Source of the DNA: a virus
IMG/VR virus record: IMGVR_UViG_3300043395_000558
Coordinates: 1-64,000 of that record
Reading direction: 5' to 3' (one strand)
Length of the DNA: 64,000 nucleotides
The translations under genes and the position numbers were made by a program. Positions 7,282 through 13,287 of this stretch are shown piece after piece. A model generated the notes under the pieces. That model saw only the letters and a program-made list of their open reading frames with translations. It was not told the DNA's origin and did no database searches. Numbering within the stretch: the first letter of the stretch is position 1; every line of letters starts with the position of its first letter.

Positions 7282-7517
7282 TTCTTCTTCCCTTCAAAGT
7301 AACCCAGCCATTGCGTGCCATCTACCTGGGGTTGGTAGAAGTTGATCTCGTAGTTGGTGTCGTGTGACACCGGCACATAGAACAGATTGAATGGGTTGCC
7401 CTCCTTCTCCATGTGTGTGAGCAGTTGCCTGAGCGTGCGGTCTGGCGTGGTTGTTATCCATGTCATTGCACTAGCGGCAAAGTAATGTGACTTGGTGTTG
7501 TCGTGGTTCATCTTCAT
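7278..7517 (-). CDS. Hypothetical protein (79 aa)
   Basis: Has the arm's standard leader AGGAGAAAGCAA before the ATG. Mixed alpha/beta composition with NLFYVPVSHDTNYEINFYQP and a Lys-rich end. Unknown function; coupled to the next gene. Confidence 0.7.
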   Translation of the reverse strand: MKMNHDNTKSHYFAASAMTWITTTPDRTLRQLLTHMEKEGNPFNLFYVPVSHDTNYEINFYQPQVDGTQWLGYFEGKKK

Positions 7518-7529
7518 TTGCTTTCTCCT

Positions 7530-7700
7530 TCAGTGGTCGGTGTTGGTATTGAGGTCAACGAACGGATGCTCGTCGTTCAGGAACGAATCGTCGAGGTCGA
7601 CAAGCGTGAGCCTGTCGCCTGCATCCCACACATAGACCTCAAGGTCAGCGGCTTCGGGCGGCAGGGCAGTCAACGCCGCAATCAGTTCTCTCACTTTCAT
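7530..7700 (-). CDS. Small MKVRELIAAL-type protein (56 aa)
   Basis: The ATG at 7700 carries the GGAGAAAGCAA leader, so the longer upstream frame is discarded. The pattern helix (MKVRELIAALTALPPEA), strand (DLEVYVWDAGDRLTLVDLDDSFL), acidic tail is common in short phage proteins of unknown role. ATGA overlap with the upstream gene. Confidence 0.7.
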   Translation of the reverse strand: MKVRELIAALTALPPEAADLEVYVWDAGDRLTLVDLDDSFLNDEHPFVDLNTNTDH

Positions 7701-7957
7701 TTGCTTTCTCCTTTGATGACGAAGCTGAACAGATGGTCGGGCAACGGGTCTTTCCACCCCTTGGGGTACACCACAGCGAGCGCATCGAAGTCACCCAACT
7801 CCTCGCTTGTGTACTCCTTGCCGACAAAGTTAATGTCGTACTCGTCCCATATAACCCAGTCATCGAACGATGCGAGCGTTGTGTCATAGAACTCACGCTC
7901 GGACACCACGCCTCGCACATAGCCTTCGGCAAAGGCTTTCACTTTCTCCTGACTCAT
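7697..7957 (-). CDS. Hypothetical acidic protein (86 aa)
   Basis: ATG preceded by GGAGAAAGCAA. Acidic and aromatic (FDDWVIWDEYDINFVGKEY), with no recognised domain. First gene of a coupled run downstream of a 105-base gap that holds a palindrome and a GC-rich hairpin. Confidence 0.7.
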   Translation of the reverse strand: MSQEKVKAFAEGYVRGVVSEREFYDTTLASFDDWVIWDEYDINFVGKEYTSEELGDFDALAVVYPKGWKDPLPDHLFSFVIKGESK

Positions 7958-7997
7958 TTGCTTTCTCCAGTTTCAGATGCCGCCACTTGAATACGCC

Positions 7998-8014
7998 AGA
8001 GAGAATTTCTCTCT
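7998..8014. repeat. Palindrome copy 2 (AGAGAGAA-T-TTCTCTCT)
   Basis: 17-base near-perfect palindrome with eight-base arms, in the gap between two minus-strand genes. Same arms as the copies at 5831, 9547 and 9801. Confidence 0.65.
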
Positions 8015-8020
8015 AGCATC

Positions 8021-8046
8021 GGCTGTGCGGGCGGCGTAGCACAGCC
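8021..8046. terminator. GC-rich hairpin in intergenic gap
   Basis: GGCTGTGC and GCACAGCC form an eight-base perfect stem with a ten-base loop. It follows the stop of the gene at 8063 on the minus strand, but no T-run follows on that strand, so it may be a pause site or RNA-processing structure instead of a full terminator. Confidence 0.35.
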
Positions 8047-8062
8047 TAAAAAACTAACCCGG

Positions 8063-8725
8063 TCAAACCATCTCGGCACTACGCATCACCTCTTGCCAAC
8101 TGTTGGGGATGTGCTCGCCCAGGGGTATCTCGTGGATGCAGGCAATGGCACGCTTGAGCGTGTCTGCCTTCTCTGTCTCGCCTTTGTCTAATGCGGTGTG
8201 CATCTGCAAGCGTGTGTTGCGTAGCAGGCGACTCTTTCTGCGGTCATACAAGACCAGCGGTAGCCTGCGCTCAAAGGGTTGCTTCACCTTGGCGTGTGCC
8301 CTGGTCGGTATGGCGCTCGCCGCCTCCTCAAAAGCCTGCCGCACACGGGCGGGTACGAAATCAACCCAATGGCTGTGCGGTGGGGGCTTGTACTCTTTGC
8401 GTTGCTTGGCCAGTCGTGCATACAGGGAGTTGAGTAGCGTGGCGTATTGGTTGATGAAGTCGTCCCGTTCAGGGGCAGGCTCGGTCGTTTTGTACCGCAT
8501 CATCGAGCGCACAACCCGGCGCTCATGTTGCAAGGCCTCGATCACCTCGCCCCACGCCTCATCGTTTTTCCGGCGGGATAATTTCAGGCGTGTTGCCTCC
8601 GCCCTGGCCGCTCTGACTGCGGTGAGTGTCTGCCCTATGATTTCTTCGGGCATATCGTTGGCACGCAAGTCCCACTCAATGTCCCGGTATGTCCTGCCTT
8701 TGTACTTGGCTACAAGATCGGTCAT
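8063..8725 (-). CDS. Hypothetical basic protein (220 aa)
   Basis: Leader CGGAGAAATC before the ATG. The product is basic and helical, with several Arg-rich stretches (RRKSRLLRNTRLQMHTALDKG) and a PPPHSHWVDFVPARVRQAF segment. The composition would suit nucleic-acid binding, but no family is recognised. First gene after the long AT-rich gap at 8726-9066. Confidence 0.75.
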   Translation of the reverse strand: MTDLVAKYKGRTYRDIEWDLRANDMPEEIIGQTLTAVRAARAEATRLKLSRRKNDEAWGEVIEALQHERRVVRSMMRYKTTEPAPERDDFINQYATLLNSLYARLAKQRKEYKPPPHSHWVDFVPARVRQAFEEAASAIPTRAHAKVKQPFERRLPLVLYDRRKSRLLRNTRLQMHTALDKGETEKADTLKRAIACIHEIPLGEHIPNSWQEVMRSAEMV

Positions 8726-9066
8726 GATTTCTCCGATGTAATGTTGATGGTGTTAAAAACTGTCCGAGGTTATGCCCGACACGAGCCAACTTCGGACACG
8801 CTGAGAGCCGCATGAATACTAGCATAGAAACATTTCTGTCCCCTAGTTCTACTGTTTTCAAACACAACTAAAGGGAAGACTTTTAATTGAAAGTTGTTGT
8901 AGGTGTGTGTATGAATGTGTTTATCTATATCTAATAATAGTATAGATAGATAGATAGAGAGGGACTGAAAGTCCCAGACGCAAGCATTCATGCGGGTTGG
9001 CGCGTGTCCGAGATTGATTTGCGCAGGGCAAAACGAACGGACAGTAAAAAAATGGGCAAAATGACG
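8726..9066. other. AT-rich non-coding region, possible origin or control region
   Basis: Longest gap in the left arm. It holds a GATA tandem run (8941-8958), an inverted repeat ATCTATA/TATAGAT (8923-8929 and 8941-8947), a GGGACT-GAA-AGTCCC hairpin (8961-8975), and a terminator-like inverted repeat at 8761-8798. The octamer TGTCCGAG of that repeat recurs at 9005-9012. No frame here has a ribosome site. Confidence 0.45.
8755..8798 (-). terminator. Probable rho-independent terminator
   Basis: TGTCCGAGGTT (8761-8771) pairs with AACTTCGGACA (8788-8798) with one mismatch over 11 bases. On the minus strand the stem is followed by GTTTTTAAC. It would end transcription coming from the genes at 9067-9969 before the gene at 8725. 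Confidence 0.5.
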
Positions 9067-9288
9067 TCAGACTAGTGACCACTGGGTCAGTTGCGCCTTG
9101 CGTGCGAGGTAGGCATCGGCGGATGCGAAGGTTTCGCTCTTGCCGCCGACGTGGCAGAGGTTGATCCACCAGTAGCGCTTGTCGCCTTTGCCCTTGGGGT
9201 AGTAGATGGTGGCGAAGTAGCGGATGCCGTCTACGCCGGTGAAGCCCGAGTCGATGGGCTCAAGTGTGGGGATGTCGAGGTTACGCAT
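9067..9288 (-). CDS. Hypothetical protein (73 aa)
   Basis: The AGGAG lies one base from the ATG at 9294 and seven bases from the ATG at 9288, so 9288 is preferred, although 9294 overlaps the upstream stop. Compact beta-rich sequence (DGIRYFATIYYPKGKGDKRYWWINLCHVG). No family recognised. Confidence 0.7.
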   Translation of the reverse strand: MRNLDIPTLEPIDSGFTGVDGIRYFATIYYPKGKGDKRYWWINLCHVGGKSETFASADAYLARKAQLTQWSLV

Positions 9289-9290
9289 GG

Positions 9291-9473
9291 TCATTCTCCT
9301 TGGTTGAGTTGGTACATTGCATCGATCACGGCAAGCCAGAACTTGCGCCCGTCTTCGTGGCTGTCGTACGAGAAAGCGTGGTCGCTTGCCCGTTCCTCTG
9401 GCGTGTACTTGCTGGTGCGGTACACGGACAGCATATGCTTGGCTGTGTCGAGTACCTTTTCTTCGTAGGTCAT
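9291..9473 (-). CDS. Hypothetical helical protein (60 aa)
   Basis: The ATG at 9473 is preceded by GGAGAAACGTCC, a close copy of the leader at 4318 and 9969. The much longer frame upstream is an antisense artefact. The product is helical (MTYEEKVLDTAKHMLSVYRT...FWLAVIDAMYQLNQGE). Function unknown. Confidence 0.7.
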   Translation of the reverse strand: MTYEEKVLDTAKHMLSVYRTSKYTPEERASDHAFSYDSHEDGRKFWLAVIDAMYQLNQGE

Positions 9474-9519
9474 GGACGTTTCTCCAGTTGGTTGGGTTGT
9501 GGCTAGACAGGGAATGAAA

Positions 9520-9542
9520 CAGCGGGCCAGCCTCGCCCGCTG
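9520..9542 (-). terminator. Hairpin downstream of the 9568-9969 gene
   Basis: CAGCGGGC and GCCCGCTG form a perfect eight-base stem with a seven-base loop. On the minus strand it is followed by TTTCATT, a weak T-rich tail. A weak terminator or pause is likely. Confidence 0.4.
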
Positions 9543-9546
9543 AGTC

Positions 9547-9563
9547 AGAGAGAAATTCTCTCT
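9547..9563. repeat. Palindrome copy 3 (AGAGAGAA-A-TTCTCTCT)
   Basis: Same eight-base arms as the other copies, located four bases past the stop of the gene at 9568 and next to a GC-rich hairpin, the same pairing as at 7998-8046. Confidence 0.65.
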
Positions 9564-9567
9564 GTGA

Positions 9568-9969
9568 TTACTTGGCAACAGCACGCAGAACGGCGATAGC
9601 CTCGCCCACGCTGTCGAACTTGGCCAGATACGCCTGCGCCGCCTTGCGTAGCTCGGGGCTGTAGCGTTTGCTCGTCTTCGGCTCAGTCTTCGTTTTGCCC
9701 TGCATAACGTGGTAGCGGAAGCCACTCGTCGCTCGGTCGATTGCTCCGGCGTTGATTGCCTCGGCGCCCTTGCCTGCCTCGATGATCGACTGCGCCTCTG
9801 AGAGAGAAATTCTCTCTCGCCCTGCGATGTAGCCCACCATGAACTCAAGCCGTATCTCTGCTTGCTTCTCGGGCTTTGCTTTGCCCCAGGACTTGCGGAT
9901 AGATGCGGCGAGGGCTTCGGACTTGGCGTCGTTGTTGCCAATTGACTTGGCGGAAGTGCGGATGCTCAT
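9568..9969 (-). CDS. Hypothetical basic Ala/Lys-rich protein (133 aa)
   Basis: The ATG at 9969 has leader CAGGAGAAACATCC; the upstream frame extension has none. The product is basic and helical (KSWGKAKPEKQAEIRLEFMVGYIAGRERISLSEAQ), with a Lys-rich middle and an Ala-rich end (AQAYLAKFDSVGEAIAVL). First gene of the minus-strand arm next to the divergent region. It contains a palindrome copy at 9801-9817. No family recognised. Confidence 0.7.
   Translation of the reverse strand: MSIRTSAKSIGNNDAKSEALAASIRKSWGKAKPEKQAEIRLEFMVGYIAGRERISLSEAQSIIEAGKGAEAINAGAIDRATSGFRYHVMQGKTKTEPKTSKRYSPELRKAAQAYLAKFDSVGEAIAVLRAVAK
9801..9817. repeat. Palindrome copy 4 (AGAGAGAA-A-TTCTCTCT)
   Basis: Identical to copy 3 over 17 bases and extended by one complementary base on each side, inside a coding sequence. 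Confidence 0.65.
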
Positions 9970-10300
9970 GGATGTTTCTCCTGGTTGAGCTGTTGGCTGG
10001 GCGATATGCCTCGCATCAACACTTCCAGTAAACCATATGGGGGTTTTAAACAAGGTCGAAACGTCCTGGCCGAACCCCACCATACCCCCACCCACCGAGA
10101 TATTTGACGGCCAGGCTAGCCAGCCAGAACACTGTTTTGCACCCGCTCCCAGTATTCTGTAATACTTTTGTCTACTCTTTACAGCTCCGCACCCCAAATG
10201 TTGTAAACCACTTTTGGCCACTTTGTAAACTTAACCTACCCCACCTCCAAAATTTTTTATAAAAATTCCAGAACACCCCTGTCTAACGATTGACAGGCAT

Positions 10301-10329
10301 AAAAAAACCCCCGACATTTCTGCCGGGGG
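10301..10329 (-). terminator. Strong rho-independent terminator, minus strand
   Basis: On the minus strand CCCCCGGCA pairs with TGTCGGGGG around a GAAA tetraloop (nine base pairs, one G-U), followed by seven T. It would stop leftward antisense transcription from the late region before it enters the minus-strand arm. Confidence 0.8.
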
Positions 10330-10383
10330 CTGAATGGGGGAGTCAACCCACCAATAGGAGAAAGCAAAGGGCAACTGCTAGAC

Positions 10384-10413
10384 TTGCACCAATGCCGGAA
10401 CTAAGTGTACACT
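10384..10413 (+). promoter_or_regulatory. Weak candidate late promoter
   Basis: TTGCAC (10384-10389) and TACACT (10408-10413) are 18 bases apart, about 40 bases before the first late gene. Matches are three and four of six, so this is a candidate only; late genes may instead use a phage-directed promoter that I cannot recognise. Confidence 0.25.
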
Positions 10414-10453
10414 GGGGACACCGGGACCGCAACCCGCATCCGTCTAAGGACAA

Positions 10454-11077
10454 ATGCTCGAACACCTGCTTGACTTCCAGCCTGAAGTTACATCCAGTAC
10501 CGAGGCACCGCCCCCGGTAGAAAAAACTACGCCTATGCAGGCGCTGGATGGGAAGATTAATACTTCCGACTGGCTCAAATCCATGGGTGCGCCAGACAAA
10601 GAGGCTGTTGTATCCGAGCTAGAAAAGACCCAGGCCCGTGAAACATTCACGGCGCTCACCACCAACGCCCCCACCGCAGATGCACACGCCATGGTCTCCA
10701 AGCTGGAGACCCCGCAAGCTGTACGGCACCTGACAAGTATGCTCACCGCATACGACTGGGAATTTATACAGCAGGCAAAAGAGCTGCGCGGCTACGCAGT
10801 GGCCAAGATTCTGGAGGAGTGCGAGCACCCGACGGCGTCAATCCGGCTCAAAGCGCTGGCGCTCCTGGGTAAGGTGACCGAAGTCGGTTTGTTTACAGAA
10901 AAAATCGAGGTCAAGAAGACCGACATGACCGAGGACGAGGTCGATCGCAGGTTGAAAGAGAAGCTCGCCAAGTTCATGGACGTGACGGATGTGCAGCCGA
11001 TCGAGGACATTGACGTGATTGATGTCGTGGCCACCCCCGCCCCACCGGAAGACGAACCGGAAAAGCCCAGTGAGTGA
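10454..11077 (+). CDS. Putative terminase small subunit
   Basis: 207 residues directly upstream of and overlapping the large terminase gene. The N-terminal third is polar. Residues about 100-160 are helical (ELRGYAVAKILEECEH, IRLKALALLGKVTEVGLFTEK), a pattern seen in small subunits that bind the packaging start. The C-terminus is acidic and Pro-rich. Ribosome site AAGGA before the ATG. Called from position and pattern; no direct domain match can be shown here. Confidence 0.65.
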   Translation: MLEHLLDFQPEVTSSTEAPPPVEKTTPMQALDGKINTSDWLKSMGAPDKEAVVSELEKTQARETFTALTTNAPTADAHAMVSKLETPQAVRHLTSMLTAYDWEFIQQAKELRGYAVAKILEECEHPTASIRLKALALLGKVTEVGLFTEKIEVKKTDMTEDEVDRRLKEKLAKFMDVTDVQPIEDIDVIDVVATPAPPEDEPEKPSE

Positions 11078-12602
11078 GAAGATCCTGACCCCCGAGGAGG
11101 CCACAGCCCTCTACCGCAGACTACCCACCATGGGTAAAGTGGAGAAATTGGAGACTTTGGACTTGTTGGACAAGCAAGAGCACTGGCGGGAGCTGAGAAA
11201 GAAGCGCCAGGACCCCATCGAGTTCGCCAAACACGTCTATCCGGGGTTCAAGATCGGGCCACACCACAGGAAACTGGCCAAAATCTTCCAGGAAGTGATC
11301 TCCGGCCAGAAAAAACGCGTGATTATCAACATCGCGCCACGTATGGGTAAGTCGGAGTTCTCTTCCTACCTGTTCCCAGCGTTCTTTCTAGGTAATTACC
11401 CTGATAAAAAGATTATCATGGGTACGCATACCGCTGGGTTGTCGGAGGACTTTGGCCGTAGGGTGCGGAACTTGATCGATTCGGAGGAGTACCGTGAGCT
11501 TTTTCCGAACACGCTGGTGGCGGACGACCAAAAGGCCGCCGGAAAATGGAGCACCAGCACTGGTGGCCAGTATTATGCTGCTGGTGTTGGCGGTGCTCTT
11601 GCTGGACGTGGTGCTGATCTGTTCGTTATTGACGACCCTCATTCTGAACAGGACGTAAAGGCGAACTCTCGTCTCGCCTTTGATACCGCCTGGAGTTGGT
11701 TCCAGACCGGACCCTTGCAGCGTCTGATGCCGGGCGGGGCGATCATCATCGTGATGACACGCTGGGGCAAGCTCGACCTGACCGGACGCTTGATCGACTA
11801 CCAAACGCGCAACCCGGAGTCGATACCCTGGGAGATCGTGGAGCTACCGGCCATCCTGCACGAGGGCACGGACAAGGAGAAGTCCTTGTGGCCAGAGCAG
11901 TGGCCACTGGCCACACTGAAGGCGACGAAGGCGTCGATCGACCCACAGTACTGGAACGCCCAGTACATGCAGCAGCCCACATCCAACAACGCGGCGATCA
12001 TCAGCCGGAAACTGTGGCGGATCTGGGAGCCGGACGACCCACCCGAGTGCGACTACGTCATACAGTCCTGGGATACGGCGTTTGAGACCAAGACAAACTC
12101 CGACTACTCGGCGTGTACGACATGGGGCGTCTTCTACAACGAGGAGGAAGACAGCAAGGCGCAGGTCATTCTCCTGGACGCGTTCAAGGACCGGATGGCG
12201 TTCCCGGAGTTGAAGCAGATTGCGCTCAAACACTACAAGGAGTGGGAGCCGGACGCGTTCATCGTGGAAAAGAAGGCTGCCGGGGCACCGCTCATCCAGG
12301 AACTACGGAACATGGGCATACCAGTCCAGGAGACGAACCCTAGCCGTGGCAACGACAAGATGGTACGATTGAACGCAGTGGCTGATCTGTTCGCATCCGG
12401 CATGGTGTGGGCGCCAGACACACGCTGGGCGCGTGAGGTGATCGAGGAAGTGGCGTCGTTCCCCAACGGCGAGAACGATGACTTCGTGGATACCACCAGC
12501 CAGGCGTTGCTGAGATTCAGACAAGGTGGGTTTATTCGTCTGGACTCGGACGAACCGGATGAACCCAGATTTTTCAGACGCCGTAGCGCAGCATATTATT
12601 AG
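11070..12602 (+). CDS. terL: Terminase large subunit
   Basis: ATP-driven DNA packaging motor and nuclease. With the GTG start at 11070 (510 residues) the motifs are Walker A APRMGKS at 89-95, Walker B LFVIDDPH at 184-191, coupling motif MTRW at 229-232, and RNase H-like nuclease acidic residues D335 (QSWDTA), E400 (IVEKK) and D471/D474 (NDDFVDTT). The GTG overlaps the small-subunit stop by eight bases; an in-frame ATG at 11019 would add 17 Pro-rich residues and looks less likely. Confidence 0.95.
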   Translation: MSEKILTPEEATALYRRLPTMGKVEKLETLDLLDKQEHWRELRKKRQDPIEFAKHVYPGFKIGPHHRKLAKIFQEVISGQKKRVIINIAPRMGKSEFSSYLFPAFFLGNYPDKKIIMGTHTAGLSEDFGRRVRNLIDSEEYRELFPNTLVADDQKAAGKWSTSTGGQYYAAGVGGALAGRGADLFVIDDPHSEQDVKANSRLAFDTAWSWFQTGPLQRLMPGGAIIIVMTRWGKLDLTGRLIDYQTRNPESIPWEIVELPAILHEGTDKEKSLWPEQWPLATLKATKASIDPQYWNAQYMQQPTSNNAAIISRKLWRIWEPDDPPECDYVIQSWDTAFETKTNSDYSACTTWGVFYNEEEDSKAQVILLDAFKDRMAFPELKQIALKHYKEWEPDAFIVEKKAAGAPLIQELRNMGIPVQETNPSRGNDKMVRLNAVADLFASGMVWAPDTRWAREVIEEVASFPNGENDDFVDTTSQALLRFRQGGFIRLDSDEPDEPRFFRRRSAAYY

Positions 12603-12616
12603 AAAAGGGGAAAGCC

Positions 12617-13282
12617 ATGGATCGTCGCAACTTTTTGGGATTGCTGGTTGCCGGGGCGGCAACACCCTTGCTGCCCGCGCTTGCAGACACAACACCACCG
12701 CTAGCCAACACACAAATCTGGACTGCTGAGACCTTGGCGGTCGAGATGGAGAAGCTGTTTGCCTGCCGCATCGGCCCGGCTCAGGGGTTCTTTGAGATGG
12801 TGAAGGGTACGGATCAAATTGTTGCGGGCGCGCCTGATGACACCCCACGCAAGATTGGGGAGCCGCCGGTAGTGGCAGATGACCGCGTGTATTTTGCCTA
12901 CAGCACCTACGGCTTTGCTGTTGAGGGAGGAGAATCGTGGGAGGCCGAGCACAGACTAGCCCAAGAGTTTTACGCACGGTTCTCGCAGGTAGAGCAAAAG
13001 AATCTGGTCTGGCGCAGGAAGCCCTTGTTCGAGACCCAGGAGGTGGCCGAGTATGGCGCAACTTGGGCTACTCGTGAGCAGATTGAGGACGGGTTTATTG
13101 ACCTGGCTGACAAACCCCCAGGCGTCGAGCTGGACCCAAACTGGGGCAACTACCGCTACGTGACACGCAAGTACCCATTGCATAGAATGACGATGCGGCT
13201 GGCCTTTACGGATCAGCCAAGCGAAGAAGAGTTGACTTCGCTTACCCCGCGACCTGAAGGCGCGACCCTACCAAGGATTTAA
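12617..13282 (+). CDS. Protein with Tat-like signal peptide
   Basis: 221 residues, ribosome site GGGGAAAGCC. The N-terminus MDRRNFLGLLVAGAATP has a twin-arginine motif (R3-R4-x-F6-L7), a hydrophobic core and an Ala-x-Ala site near residue 23 (PALADTT), the form of a bacterial Tat export signal. The mature part is soluble with no recognised domain. It sits between terminase and portal, where a virion or morphogenesis role would be usual; a periplasmic role is the alternative. Confidence 0.75.
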   Translation: MDRRNFLGLLVAGAATPLLPALADTTPPLANTQIWTAETLAVEMEKLFACRIGPAQGFFEMVKGTDQIVAGAPDDTPRKIGEPPVVADDRVYFAYSTYGFAVEGGESWEAEHRLAQEFYARFSQVEQKNLVWRRKPLFETQEVAEYGATWATREQIEDGFIDLADKPPGVELDPNWGNYRYVTRKYPLHRMTMRLAFTDQPSEEELTSLTPRPEGATLPRI

Positions 13283-13287
13283 TAATC

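Larger units (their letters stand above)
9970..10453. other. Divergent non-coding region between early and late arms
   Basis: 484 bases without a supported gene. It contains the direct repeat CCACTTT-TGG-CCACTTT flanked by two GTAAAC words (10202-10230), an AT-rich patch at 10247-10268, a minus-strand terminator (10301-10329), and an orphan copy of the standard leader AGGAGAAAGCAA at 10356-10367 followed by AGG instead of ATG. Confidence 0.6.

Noticed and set aside
8941-8958. GATA run as an assembly artefact or eukaryotic microsatellite
   Set aside because: Only a few units, flanked by unique phage sequence and part of an inverted repeat.
9970-10221. Upstream extension of the 9568-9969 frame
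   Set aside because: The ATG at 9969 has the arm's own leader, while the extension has none and crosses the non-coding divide.
10290-10520. Plus-strand frame in the divergent region and a TTGACA at 10290
   Set aside because: The frame crosses a terminator hairpin and lacks a start at its leader. The TTGACA would place its -10 inside the terminator stem.
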